64,000 nt of DNA from Roseobacter sp. CCS2 (GCF_000169435.1 NZ_AAYB01000001.1:1240001-1304000); one strand, 5' to 3'. Numbered from the stretch's first letter, positions 1 through 8,845 are shown. Made by a program: numbers and translations. The notes: generated by a model from the sequence alone, not told the origin.

Positions 1-1113
1 GACCGCGCTGCGATTGACGCGATGGAAAATTACTGGGGCACCGCTGTGCGTTATGGCTGGTTGTCTGCATCGTTTCGGTTCTGGCTGATGGCGCTGGGCG
101 GGCTGCTGCCTGTATTGTTGGTCGGTATGACCCTTTATTTCTGGACTACGGGTACTGCCTCTGCCGGTGATATCGCCGCAGCCGGGGCCATTTCACTACG
201 TTTATCACAAATGACCGGCTGGGTCAGTTTCACGCTGATGGGCATGTATGCCAATGTGGGTGAGATCGAGGATGCGATGAACACGCTCAGTCCTGCGCAT
301 ACGCTGACAGATGCGCAGGGCGCGCCAGACTTAATCGCGAAGGATGGTGCGATCACGTTAGACAACGTATCATTCAGTTATGGTGGTGGCCCTGGCGGTT
401 TGAATAATGTGAGCCTTACCGTGCGTCCCGGTGAAAAGCTGGGTCTTGTCGGGGCGTCAGGTGCGGGTAAGTCGACCTTGGTGGCTTTGTTATTGCGTCT
501 TTACGATGCCGAGGCGGGCAAGGTGCAGATTGATGGCGCTGATGTGCGCGATGTGACCCAAGAAAGCCTGCGCCGTCAGATTGCGATGGTCACGCAGGAA
601 ACGGCAATGTTCAATCGGTCTGCCCGGGATAACATCAAATACGGCAAGCCGGACGCCACGCAGGACGAGATTGAAGATGCCGCACGTCAGGCTGAGGCGC
701 ATGAGTTTATTCAAACACTAAAGGATCACAAAGACCGCAGAGGATACGATGCGCATCTGGGCGAACGCGGTGTAAAACTGTCAGGCGGGCAGCGCCAAAG
801 GATTGCGATTGCGCGCGCTATCCTAAAAGATGCACCAATCCTTGTTCTGGACGAAGCGACAAGCGCCTTGGATTCTGAGGTCGAGGCAGCGATTCAAGGT
901 GCGTTAGAGTCTATTATGGACGGAAAGACCGTGATCGCTATCGCCCACCGCTTATCGACACTCGCCCGTATGGACCGCATCGTCGTGCTTGACGCTGGCC
1001 GCATTGTCGAGGAAGGAACCCATGACGCGCTTTTGGCCCAGGGCGGCCTTTATGCGCGCTATTGGAACCGGCAGTCGGGCGGGTTTATCAACGTGAAAGA
1101 TGCGGCGGAATAA
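1..1113 (+). CDS. ABC exporter, fused membrane and ATPase domains (5' partial)
   Basis: The last 370 residues of an exporter half-transporter are visible. The frame is open to base 1, so the start lies upstream of the window. Two hydrophobic helices from the end of the membrane domain come first. The ATPase domain follows, with Walker A GASGAGKST near residue 150, signature LSGGQRQRIAIARA, Walker B ILVLDEATSALD and the switch histidine in AIAHRLS. All motifs are intact. The layout is that of MsbA/LmrA-type exporters in the inner membrane, which act as dimers; the substrate cannot be told. The stop codon abuts the ATG of the next gene, so the two are probably co-transcribed. Confidence 0.93.
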   Translation, partial: DRAAIDAMENYWGTAVRYGWLSASFRFWLMALGGLLPVLLVGMTLYFWTTGTASAGDIAAAGAISLRLSQMTGWVSFTLMGMYANVGEIEDAMNTLSPAHTLTDAQGAPDLIAKDGAITLDNVSFSYGGGPGGLNNVSLTVRPGEKLGLVGASGAGKSTLVALLLRLYDAEAGKVQIDGADVRDVTQESLRRQIAMVTQETAMFNRSARDNIKYGKPDATQDEIEDAARQAEAHEFIQTLKDHKDRRGYDAHLGERGVKLSGGQRQRIAIARAILKDAPILVLDEATSALDSEVEAAIQGALESIMDGKTVIAIAHRLSTLARMDRIVVLDAGRIVEEGTHDALLAQGGLYARYWNRQSGGFINVKDAAE

Positions 1114-2316
1114 ATGCTGACAATTGAAAGTTTGACCCATCTGGGGATGGGGCGTGCCTCTGACGGGCAGTCATTGTTGCCGCGTGTTCTGCCAGGGGAA
1201 GAGGTGGATGTTGCGCAGGATGGAACCGTGCGGATTGTCACACCTTCGGTTAACCGGGTTGCGCCACCGTGCCGGCACTTCAAATCCTGTGGCGGCTGCG
1301 CGATGCAACATGCGACCGATGCGTTTGTCGCGGACTGGAAGCAGGACATCGTTGTAAAAGCTGTCCAAGCGCGTGGAATAGACACTGTTTTTCGTGATAT
1401 CGCGACGTCGCCGTCGCAATCGCGCAGACGTGCAAAACTATCAGGCAGGCGCACCAAGAAAGGTGCGATAGTCGGGTTTCATACCCGCGCGTCTGATACA
1501 TTGGTGCAGGTCCCCGATTGCCGATTGTTAACGCCTGCATTGATTGACAGCTTCCCTGCGCTGGAAGCATTGACCGTTCTGGCCTGTTCGCGCAAAGGCG
1601 AGATTGATCTGACAGTAACAGAGGCCAGCCTTGGCCCGGATGTTTTGGTCGCAACTGATAAAGAGCTGACACCGCAACTGCGTGTTGAATTGGCGGGTTT
1701 GGCCAATCAGTTCGGATTGTCGCGCCTTGTCTGGAATGACGAACCGGTGGTCATGATTAATCCGCCGGCGCAGGAATTCGGCGGAACAGGTGTTGTGCCC
1801 CCACCCGGTGCATTCTTGCAGGCCACCAAACATGGCGAGGCCACGTTACTGGCTGCGGTTGAAGAAATCACAATGAACGCCAACCGCATCGTGGACCTGT
1901 TTGCAGGTTGCGGGACATTTACCTTGCCGCTCGCAAAACGTGCTGAGGTTCATGCCGTTGAAGGCGAGGTAGCGATGTTGGATGCGCTTGATCGTGGCTG
2001 GCGCGAGGGGCACCAGCTACGGCGTGTCACGACCGAAACCCGTGACTTGTTCCGCCGTCCGCTGGAAACAGACGAATTGCGCCACTTTGATACGGCCGTG
2101 ATTGACCCGCCGCGCGCAGGCGCCGAAGCGCAGATCGAAACACTCGCGGCGTCGGAAATTAAGACAATCGCAATGGTGTCATGCAACCCTGTGACATTCG
2201 CACGGGACGCGCGCAGGTTGGTTGATGCAGGTTTCGATACGCCCTGGATGCAAGTGGTGGACCAATTCCGTTGGTCCCCACATGTTGAGATTGTTGCATC
2301 ATTCACGCGGAAATAA
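1114..2316 (+). CDS. TrmA/RlmD-family class I RNA (uracil-C5) methyltransferase
   Basis: Predicted to methylate C5 of a uridine in rRNA or tRNA using S-adenosylmethionine. The first 45 residues look like a short TRAM RNA-binding domain (LTHLGMGRA, LPGEEV). Iron-sulfur cysteines follow in CRHFKSCGGC (residues 53, 59, 62), with a fourth in VPDCRLL. The C-terminal Rossmann domain shows the SAM motif LFAGCGTFTL, the IDPPRAGA loop, and the catalytic cysteine in MVSCNPVTFARD. The 400-residue length suits the compact alphaproteobacterial members. Which base it modifies cannot be read from the sequence. It starts directly behind the exporter gene. Confidence 0.9.
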   Translation: MLTIESLTHLGMGRASDGQSLLPRVLPGEEVDVAQDGTVRIVTPSVNRVAPPCRHFKSCGGCAMQHATDAFVADWKQDIVVKAVQARGIDTVFRDIATSPSQSRRRAKLSGRRTKKGAIVGFHTRASDTLVQVPDCRLLTPALIDSFPALEALTVLACSRKGEIDLTVTEASLGPDVLVATDKELTPQLRVELAGLANQFGLSRLVWNDEPVVMINPPAQEFGGTGVVPPPGAFLQATKHGEATLLAAVEEITMNANRIVDLFAGCGTFTLPLAKRAEVHAVEGEVAMLDALDRGWREGHQLRRVTTETRDLFRRPLETDELRHFDTAVIDPPRAGAEAQIETLAASEIKTIAMVSCNPVTFARDARRLVDAGFDTPWMQVVDQFRWSPHVEIVASFTRK

Positions 2317-2404
2317 AGGTCATTATATCAGGTGCTCTTTTGCGACGGCTGAGTTTGGTGTACTCAGGATGAAACGGCGCAGACCGTAAAGATGGGCAGA
2401 GATA

Positions 2405-2896
2405 ATGATTTCAAGACGTTCTATGATAGTTGGGTCGGCCGCGGTCGGTATTTCAGCATGTACGCGGCAATTGCCAACCTACAACGGACCAGAGGTGACG
2501 CGCATTCAGGTTCTGAAGGAACGGCGAGAGATGCAACTTTTGCATCATCGCACGCTTTTGTCCTCATATAAAATAGATCTGGGCTTTGCCCCGGTTGGTC
2601 ATAAAGTTCAAGAAGGCGACGGGCGCACGCCCGAAGGGGGCTATCGCGTTGACCGGCGCAATCCCAACAGCTCTTTCCATTTGTCTCTTGGCATTTCGTA
2701 CCCTGATGCGAATGATATCGCTTCTGCGCGCGCCAAGGGTGTCAATCCGGGCGGTGATATCTTTATCCACGGCACACCGGCGGTTTGGGAACGCACGCCG
2801 GATTGGACATGGGGCTGTATCGCAGTCACGAATGATCAGATGGACGAGGTTTATGCGATGGTGAACACCGGCACGTTGATCTATATTTACGCTTAG
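2405..2896 (+). CDS. L,D-transpeptidase (YkuD-fold) lipoprotein
   Basis: A 163-residue envelope protein. The N-terminus has a twin-arginine-like start (ISRRS) and a lipobox ending in Cys19 (GISAC), so it is probably a lipoprotein. The YkuD catalytic signature runs from His122 (IHGTP) to Cys138 (DWTWGCIAVTN). The residue before the Gly-Cys is Trp instead of the common His/Asn, as in the YafK-like branch. Members make or cut L,D-crosslinks, or remove lipoproteins from peptidoglycan; which reaction applies here is unknown. Its stop codon overlaps that of the convergent CAP-domain gene by four bases. Confidence 0.87.
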   Translation: MISRRSMIVGSAAVGISACTRQLPTYNGPEVTRIQVLKERREMQLLHHRTLLSSYKIDLGFAPVGHKVQEGDGRTPEGGYRVDRRNPNSSFHLSLGISYPDANDIASARAKGVNPGGDIFIHGTPAVWERTPDWTWGCIAVTNDQMDEVYAMVNTGTLIYIYA

Positions 2897-3444
2897 AAAC
2901 CAAAGCCGGCCATGGGTTGGCTGACCTGTGGGTCGCTGCCCATATTCAATGTCCACCACAGCTTTGCCGCTTCTTCCTGATACCATGCAAAACCCATAAA
3001 CCGGGCGTCCGGGTCTAGGATCACGGCGCGCGTGTCAGGTTGCGCCATCCAAGCTGCAAGTGTCTGAAGTTCTGATTCAAATGACTCAGAGATGTTTTCA
3101 CCCAAAAGCCTGCCGGGGAAACCGACACGGCGCGCACGTTCCAGTGGGCTGGATCCATCTGATCCGAAAAGCCAAGGCCGGTTTTGCACCGCCATATCGC
3201 GCGAATGCGTGGCGGCTGCTGCGTTCAGACGCGCGTCAAGTTCAACAGGTTGCGCACCTGCGGTTTGGCGCAGGGCATTTACACTATCGAGCATGCGGAA
3301 TTGAATTGCGGCTTCTTCACCCGGCCTGATCACGTATGCCGACGGCAAAGGCAGGCCGTCTTCACCAAGCGGACGGTTTGTGGTCGCGCCACAGGCCGAA
3401 AGGCCAAGGGCTGCCAGCCCTAAAAAAACTTCGCGTCGCAACAT
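2893..3444 (-). CDS. CAP/SCP-domain lipoprotein
   Basis: A 183-residue protein with a short signal and a lipobox ending in Cys18 (LGLSAC), then a CAP (cysteine-rich secretory protein/antigen 5/PR-1) domain. Family signs are VNALRQTAGAQPVELD, the AAATHSRDMA helix, GENISES and the final WWTLNMG strand. The start was set at MLRREVF because AGGCGAG lies about ten bases upstream; an earlier in-frame ATG at 3474 would add ten residues ahead of the signal. Bacterial CAP proteins have no settled biochemical role. The position between two L,D-transpeptidases suggests a job at the cell wall, which is inference. Confidence 0.85.
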   Translation of the reverse strand: MLRREVFLGLAALGLSACGATTNRPLGEDGLPLPSAYVIRPGEEAAIQFRMLDSVNALRQTAGAQPVELDARLNAAAATHSRDMAVQNRPWLFGSDGSSPLERARRVGFPGRLLGENISESFESELQTLAAWMAQPDTRAVILDPDARFMGFAWYQEEAAKLWWTLNMGSDPQVSQPMAGFGF

Positions 3445-3614
3445 ATTACTACTCGCCTTTGCTATAGTCGCCATTCTTTAACGGGAATAAGGTGACACTT
3501 CAAACCCACATCTTTGCATAAGCATACGGATGACATTTGTTTGAATTGCGGCGCTTTGCCAGACACATTATCTGTCACTTTTGAAAGACATCTGATCCTT
3601 TAAGGAGGACCATC

Positions 3615-4196
3615 ATGACAAAGACCCTATCGCGTCGCGGCTTTTTGGCTGCATCCGCTGCAATGGTTGGCACAAGCGCTGTGGCCCAGACTGCCGGCAG
3701 CACAGAGGTAGAGGCTGACATCTCTGCCAGCGTGCAGCGCAATGTCGCCAGTTTCCGGTCATTGGATTGGCAGCCCTATTTCAGCAACTTGAACAAAGGT
3801 GCTGTCTTGGTCGACATCCAATCGCGCGCGTTGCATTTCTGGTCCGAAGATCAGGCGGTCTACAAACTGTTCCCGACCAGCGTGCCATTGTCAGAAGAGC
3901 TGACCCGTAAAGGACGCACCGCAATTACGCGCAAAGTCGAAGGGCCCAGCTGGGCGCCGACGCCGTCAATGAAAATTCGCAATCCAGAGTGGCCTGATTT
4001 CATTGGTCCGGGCCCTGATAACCCGCTTGGCACCCATGCGCTGCACCTGTCATGGCAGTATTACCGCATTCACGGCACCCATGACACGCGCAAGATTGGG
4101 CGTCGGTCCTCGAACGGGTGTATCGGCTTGTATAACGAACAGATCGCCGAACTGTATAACCTGACCCAGGTCGGTACGCAGGTCCTGCTGATCTGA
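3615..4196 (+). CDS. L,D-transpeptidase with Tat signal
   Basis: A 193-residue protein with a twin-arginine signal (LSRRGFLAASAA, cleavage near AVAQ), so it is exported folded to the periplasm. The YkuD domain carries His153 (RIHGTHDTRKIG) and the catalytic Cys169 in RRSSNGCIGLYN, the classic SxGC form. Members cross-link peptidoglycan stems 3-3 or attach proteins to them. A strong ribosome site AAGGAGGA lies just ahead of the ATG. A perfect palindromic terminator follows at 4215-4248. This is the second such enzyme within 2 kb, but the two are not close copies. Confidence 0.93.
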   Translation: MTKTLSRRGFLAASAAMVGTSAVAQTAGSTEVEADISASVQRNVASFRSLDWQPYFSNLNKGAVLVDIQSRALHFWSEDQAVYKLFPTSVPLSEELTRKGRTAITRKVEGPSWAPTPSMKIRNPEWPDFIGPGPDNPLGTHALHLSWQYYRIHGTHDTRKIGRRSSNGCIGLYNEQIAELYNLTQVGTQVLLI

Positions 4197-4214
4197 GAAT
4201 AGGAAACACAAATC

Positions 4215-4248
4215 AAAAAGGGGCGCATCATATGATGCGCCCCTTTTT
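4215..4248. terminator. Perfect 34-bp palindrome, bidirectional terminator
   Basis: Two 17-base arms (AAAAAGGGGCGCATCAT and its exact reverse complement) meet with no spacer. The A-run on one side and T-run on the other give a U-tract in both directions. It sits between the convergent transpeptidase (ends 4196) and kinase (ends 4259) genes and can serve both. Confidence 0.93.
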
Positions 4249-4258
4249 GTTTGAGTGG

Positions 4259-5551
4259 TCATATGGATGGTTTTGTCGGCGATGATTTTTTCCACAGGCC
4301 AATGCGCCACCAGCTTTTCTTTTTCTGTGGAGTCTGTCCTTGTTCAGCCTGACGTTCGGCCTTTTTCGCCTCAAGTTCTGCGACAGCCCTTTTCACAGCG
4401 CGTTGCTCTTCAAACGTTTCGGTTGTTTCTTGATTAAACTCTTCGACCCAGCCCGGTGATTTTGCTGGCTTTGCGTCAACAGGCTTTAATTGCAAAGGCG
4501 CTTTCTGCGGTTCGCGGGGCTGCGAATTCAGAACGTATTCATTGGTTTCAGACACCAGACGGGTCAGGGTTTTTTCAAGATTGAACCTTGAAGACACCTT
4601 GAGCTGCTGAACGCGCTTGCCCTCTTTGTTGATGATGTTCAACCATTCGGGTGCTGACTGCAGGCGTGCCTTGGGCAGGATTTGCATTGCCTTATCAATA
4701 GCCTCAAGGAACGTCAGATCATATTCTGGGAAACGCCCGGCCAAGGGTTCGCAAGGGTCAGGGTTATTGCCTGCAAACTCTGCCATGCGCGTTTGGCTGT
4801 TTGGTGGGGCGGAACCGCTGATCAGGTGATAGAATGTGGCACCAAGCGCATAAAGGTCACTGCTTGGCCCTTGCTTACCACCGGCAAAATAGAATTCCTG
4901 AGGAGAGTAGCCATCCTTGACGATCAGTACAGATGACACTGCGCGTGTTTCACGGCTGGCTTCTTCGCGTGCTGCGCCAAAGTCGATCAGGAACGGGCTA
5001 CCCCATTTATCAAGCAGGATATTGTCGGGCGAGATATCGCGATGCAAAAGGTCATTCTGGTGTACCAGATCGACCGCATCTAAGACTTTAATCAGAACTT
5101 CTTTGATCTGATTAGGTGGCAGCGGATCATTCTTATCGTTGACGATACTCAGCAGGTCACGGCCATGGATCAGATCGAGAACCATATAGGCGGTTTGGTT
5201 ATCTTCAAAAATCCGGTGTACGCCGACGATGTTGGGGTGGCGCATTTTTGCGATGCTGCGCGCTTCGCGCATGAACATCTGAACGATTGTGCGATATTTT
5301 TCTGCGTGTTGATCAGACCGGACCAGTACGTTTTTGCCGTCACGCATACAGAATACTTCTGGATAGCATTCCTTGATGACAACATTCCGTTCAAGGTAGT
5401 TGTCTTTCGCAAGATACGTAATGCCAAAGCCGCCGTTGCTCAGCGCTCTGTTGATTGTAAACTGGTCACCAAGCAAAGCCGTACCATCGGGAAGCGCTTC
5501 ACTGCGCTCTTCTGGGTTCGCCCCTTTCTTTGGCTGCGTTACTGCTGTCAT
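4259..5551 (-). CDS. Soluble eukaryotic-type Ser/Thr protein kinase
   Basis: A 430-residue kinase with all catalytic elements: glycine loop LSNGGFG (37-43), Lys60 in VVIKECYP, helix-C Glu96, catalytic loop HRDISPDN (170-177), DFG (190-192), and a YSPQEFY region matching the PE motif. The family type is that seen in type VI-associated and solitary proteobacterial kinases. There is no transmembrane segment. Residues after about 290 form a charged, partly coiled tail that ends in a basic, tryptophan-rich KKKSWWRIGLWKK stretch, a possible membrane-binding helix. The start was set at the ATG at 5551; a GTG at 5560 is an alternative. No phosphatase or FHA-domain partner is visible. Confidence 0.9.
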   Translation of the reverse strand: MTAVTQPKKGANPEERSEALPDGTALLGDQFTINRALSNGGFGITYLAKDNYLERNVVIKECYPEVFCMRDGKNVLVRSDQHAEKYRTIVQMFMREARSIAKMRHPNIVGVHRIFEDNQTAYMVLDLIHGRDLLSIVNDKNDPLPPNQIKEVLIKVLDAVDLVHQNDLLHRDISPDNILLDKWGSPFLIDFGAAREEASRETRAVSSVLIVKDGYSPQEFYFAGGKQGPSSDLYALGATFYHLISGSAPPNSQTRMAEFAGNNPDPCEPLAGRFPEYDLTFLEAIDKAMQILPKARLQSAPEWLNIINKEGKRVQQLKVSSRFNLEKTLTRLVSETNEYVLNSQPREPQKAPLQLKPVDAKPAKSPGWVEEFNQETTETFEEQRAVKRAVAELEAKKAERQAEQGQTPQKKKSWWRIGLWKKSSPTKPSI

Positions 5552-5591
5552 CTTCACCACTCATTGTACTGGCACTGGGCACGATCCAAAC

Positions 5592-5612
5592 AATATACTT
5601 TCACAGTATATT
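5592..5612. promoter_or_regulatory. Inverted repeat upstream of the kinase gene
   Basis: Arms AATATACT and AGTATATT, exact reverse complements, are separated by five bases (TTCAC). The dyad lies 40-60 bases upstream of the kinase start, a good place for an operator. AT-rich arms and the lack of a T-run argue against a terminator. No binding protein can be named. Confidence 0.4.
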
Positions 5613-5778
5613 TGATGTCATCGAAATATGTTGGCTTTGCGGCAGCGCTGCAAAAAAGTTATGTCTTTACTTAAGAAAACAGAGTCTTTTGGGGGTGTTA
5701 GCCCTAATTCCACCCCAAGGCTATAGCCGTGTTAATTTAGGGTTCATATTACTGACCTCGCCACCAGATAGAATCGGT

Positions 5779-6030
5779 TTAGCGCGCAGCCTTGATCCGT
5801 GTTGTCTTGATGACGTTACCATCTGTGTCACAGATCAGCCGGACCCGTTGATCCGCGTACCAAAATGTCAGTCGAATACGCCCTGCATCGTCATCGACAC
5901 CTTCTTCTGACTGACTGGTAATTTCGCCAGCGCGCATTTTGGTTGGCACATCCGCGGGATCCAGCCCCAAAAGCGGGCCAAGATCATGCGCATCAACCGT
6001 CGCACCGCTTTCTGTCAGGGTCACTTTCAT
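5779..6030 (-). CDS. Small DUF6522-like protein
   Basis: An 83-residue protein resembling the DUF6522 family of alphaproteobacteria: a beta-rich start, then LGLDPADVPTKMRAGEIT, a glutamate/aspartate patch with DDDAGRIRLTFWY, and a C-terminal DTDGNVIKTTRI strand. The family has no known function, and the match is from memory, so it is only moderately sure. The start was set at the ATG at 6030; a TTG at 6087 would add 19 residues. It lies 74 bases downstream of hemH on the same strand and may share its transcript. Confidence 0.7.
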   Translation of the reverse strand: MKVTLTESGATVDAHDLGPLLGLDPADVPTKMRAGEITSQSEEGVDDDAGRIRLTFWYADQRVRLICDTDGNVIKTTRIKAAR

Positions 6031-6104
6031 CAGGCAAAATCGCTTTTGGTTCGCCTGAATGATCGCAAAACCAAGGCTGTGCTGCAATCACCCGTGGTAT
6101 TGGA

Positions 6105-7190
6105 TTAGCCGATCCAGCCTTTAAGGTTCTTTTCAATGACGCCGGACAATGCATCAATATGCGCAGGATCATCGTTCAGGCACGGGATATAGGTGAAATG
6201 TTCGCCACCCGCTTCTTCAAAGCTTTCCTTGATCTCTTCGTTGATCTCTTCCAGCGTTTCGATGCAGTCGGCTGAAAATGCTGGCGCGCAAATGGCGATG
6301 TTTTTTACACCCTCTTCTTCTGCCAAACGGGCCACTTCATCTACCGTGTAGGGTTTTAGCCACTCTTCGGGGCCAAACAGCGACTGAAAGGTCGTTACGA
6401 TCTGTGTGTCATCCCAACCAAGCCGCTCTTTCAGCAAGCGCGTCGTTTTCTGACATTGGCAGTGGTATGGGTCACCTTCGCGCAAATACCGCTCAGGCAC
6501 GCCGTGGTAAGAGCAGATCAGCTTTTCTGGCTTTTTCTCGGCGGCCGCATAGGCCCGTTCAATCGATTGCGCCAACGCCTCGATATACGCAGGCTCTTCA
6601 AAGTAGGGGTCTACGATCCGTGCTGTTGGCTGCCACTTTTCTTTCATCAAAGCGCGAAAGAATTGATCGTTCGCAGTTGCCGATGTTGCACCCGCGTAGT
6701 GCGGATAAAGCGGGAAGAACAGGATTTTGGTGCATCCATCGTCGATCATCTGACGCACTTTGGATTGTGTGGAAGGGTTGCCATAGCGCATGCAAAAATC
6801 AACGCGCACATCATCGCCATAACGTTCGACCATCTGCGCTTTGATCGCCGCAGTCTGCTTTTTCGTGATGGTCAGCAGCGGGCTTTCGTTGTCTTCTTCA
6901 TTCCAGATCGACTTGTAAGCCGCCCCAGACGAAAAGGGTCGCTTGGTCAAAATAACCAGCTGCAACAGTGGCTGCCAGATCCAGGCAGAGTAATCTACCA
7001 CGCGCTTGTCGGACAGGAACTCGTTCAGATACCGCCGCATGGACCAGTAATCTGTTGCGTCAGGCGTCCCAAGGTTGGCCACCAGAATACCCACGCGTGC
7101 CGGTTTCACCGCCGGGTGATCGGGTTGCGCATGCATGGGGCATGTGGCTGGACGCTCTTGCGCCGTGGCTTGTGCATCGAACATTTTCAT
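6105..7190 (-). CDS. hemH: Ferrochelatase
   Basis: Inserts ferrous iron into protoporphyrin IX, the last step of protoheme synthesis. The 361-residue length is typical with a modest N-terminal extension. Recognised parts are ILVANLGTPDATDYWS, the KRVVDYSAWIWQPLL segment, the active-site SYHGVPERYLREGDPY, and CAPAFSADCIETLEEI near the end. A good ribosome site (AAGGGG) precedes the ATG. The other heme gene of the window, hemD, lies more than 50 kb away, so the pathway is scattered. Confidence 0.97.
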   Translation of the reverse strand: MKMFDAQATAQERPATCPMHAQPDHPAVKPARVGILVANLGTPDATDYWSMRRYLNEFLSDKRVVDYSAWIWQPLLQLVILTKRPFSSGAAYKSIWNEEDNESPLLTITKKQTAAIKAQMVERYGDDVRVDFCMRYGNPSTQSKVRQMIDDGCTKILFFPLYPHYAGATSATANDQFFRALMKEKWQPTARIVDPYFEEPAYIEALAQSIERAYAAAEKKPEKLICSYHGVPERYLREGDPYHCQCQKTTRLLKERLGWDDTQIVTTFQSLFGPEEWLKPYTVDEVARLAEEEGVKNIAICAPAFSADCIETLEEINEEIKESFEEAGGEHFTYIPCLNDDPAHIDALSGVIEKNLKGWIG

Positions 7191-7241
7191 TGCCCCTTAA
7201 GTAGCGTCATTTGCGTAGTAGTAAATGGGATACGCATGGCA

Positions 7242-8075
7242 TCAGTCATTGGACCTATCTAAAGGCGTTTCTTTGGTATTCAACGCATCAGACAACCTGG
7301 TTGTGGCGCTGCCGGGGCGTAACGGTTGTGGTTGGCTGTCAGCAGGGGCCCAACCGGTAAGCGTAATAAACTCAAACGTGGCGTCCACCCGATTCTCGGT
7401 GTTGCGAAAATTCGCTGCATAGATACACGCCGCTTCCGTCAACACATTGCGTCGTGTTGCATGCTTGATGCGCTGGGTCAGCGCGTTGTTTTCACCCATT
7501 TTGCGCAGGTCATGCATCAGGTGAAAGGCATTCGCATAGCTCGCGGTCAGCGGCGTGGCATCCGCTACTGGCAAGGCAAAGCCCGCACGCTGCAAAAGCG
7601 CGCCCAGATCACGGATTTCACCCATAGGCGCGATGCGGGGCGACAGACCACCTGCAACAACAGCTTCTGCTTCAGCAAGCGAAGCGCGCAATTCATGCAG
7701 GGTTTGACCGCCAAGAAACGTACATAACAAAAGCCCATCAGGTATCAGCGCATGTCGGGCTTGTACCAACTGCCCAACCGGGTCATTCGCCCAATGCAAG
7801 CACATGGTATGCAAAATCAGGTCATGGGACTGCGGTTTCAAATCAAGCGTTTCTTCATCTGAAATGACTGTTGCCTCTGGATAACGCGCTGCCCAGAAAT
7901 CCGGGAAACCTGTGACAATCGCGACTGATGTAAAGGTTCTGTTAACCTCATTCAGTCTCTCTTGCAGTTCATCGGCGGCATGTTCTTGCAAGAACAGCGC
8001 ATCAGGTTCGGCGCGGGCGCGATTACGCGCCAAAGCGGTGCGGTCGGTGATCTGGGGCATATACATGCCCGTCAT
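7242..8075 (-). CDS. NDUFAF5/BioC-like SAM-dependent methyltransferase
   Basis: A 277-residue (272 from the ATG at 8060) methyltransferase-fold protein. TDRTALARNRAR and LNEVNRTF match the start of the NDUFAF5 family, and LHWANDPVGQLVQARHAL and LTASYANAFHLMHDLRKMGE match its later parts. Mitochondrial NDUFAF5 helps assemble respiratory complex I. The usual glycine-rich SAM loop is replaced by VAIVTGFPDFW, so cofactor binding may be altered. It is divergent from comF with 13-28 bases between starts, so the two promoters must overlap the genes or each other. Confidence 0.85.
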   Translation of the reverse strand: MTGMYMPQITDRTALARNRARAEPDALFLQEHAADELQERLNEVNRTFTSVAIVTGFPDFWAARYPEATVISDEETLDLKPQSHDLILHTMCLHWANDPVGQLVQARHALIPDGLLLCTFLGGQTLHELRASLAEAEAVVAGGLSPRIAPMGEIRDLGALLQRAGFALPVADATPLTASYANAFHLMHDLRKMGENNALTQRIKHATRRNVLTEAACIYAANFRNTENRVDATFEFITLTGWAPADSQPQPLRPGSATTRLSDALNTKETPLDRSND

Positions 8076-8088
8076 TTAGGGTGCATTC

Positions 8089-8811
8089 ATGCGGTTGCAA
8101 AGCGTCATTCGGGCAATTTATCCGCCGCAATGTGTTGCGTGTGACGCACAGACCGAGGATGACAACGGGCTATGCGCAGTCTGTTGGAAGGACACACAGT
8201 TCATTGGTGGGCTGGTCTGCAACACGTGTGGCACGCCTTTGCCCGGCGAGGATCATGGCGAAGTGGTGCAATGTGACGATTGTATGACGATTGCACGGCC
8301 TTGGGATACAGGGCGATCCGTTCTGGTTTACAATGGCGTGGGGCGGCGCTTGGTTTTGGGCCTCAAGCATGGGGATCGGACGGACCTTGCGCCAACGGCG
8401 GCGCGTTGGATGGCGCAGAAAATGGCTAATTTAGCTTTATCAGATACTATAATCGCACCAGTCCCCCTGCATTGGGTGCGTCTTGCCCGGCGCCGCTACA
8501 ATCAATCGGCTTTGCTGGCGCAAGAGTTGGGAAAAGCCATGAACTTACCTGTCTGCGTCGATGCGCTGTTACGTCCTAAAAGGACAAATGCCTTGGAAGG
8601 ACACAGTCGCGACGCACGGTTCGCAGAGCTGTCGGGTGCGATCATCCCAAACCCGAAAAGGGCTGTTCAGATTGTGGGTAGACCAGTCATTCTCGTTGAT
8701 GATGTCATGACGTCTGGTGCCACGCTCGCAGCCAGCGCCGAGGCCGTCCGGGCGGCCGGTGCCACAAACGTGTCGATTGTTACACTGGCAAGAGTAGTAA
8801 AAGATGCCTAG
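8089..8811 (+). CDS. comF: ComF-family phosphoribosyltransferase-like protein
   Basis: A 240-residue ComF homologue. An N-terminal double zinc ribbon has cysteine pairs CVAC, CAVC, CNTC and CDDC. The C-terminal phosphoribosyltransferase fold has VILVDDVMTSGATL as the PRPP-binding loop and APVPLHWVRLARRRYNQS in the middle. ComF proteins are linked to DNA uptake and recombination in competent bacteria; the function in Rhodobacterales is untested here. It heads a plus-strand run comF, grxC, amidase, marR. Confidence 0.92.
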   Translation: MRLQSVIRAIYPPQCVACDAQTEDDNGLCAVCWKDTQFIGGLVCNTCGTPLPGEDHGEVVQCDDCMTIARPWDTGRSVLVYNGVGRRLVLGLKHGDRTDLAPTAARWMAQKMANLALSDTIIAPVPLHWVRLARRRYNQSALLAQELGKAMNLPVCVDALLRPKRTNALEGHSRDARFAELSGAIIPNPKRAVQIVGRPVILVDDVMTSGATLAASAEAVRAAGATNVSIVTLARVVKDA

Positions 8812-8845
8812 ATCAAGGTCGAAGCTGATCTAAGGACCGTTCAAA

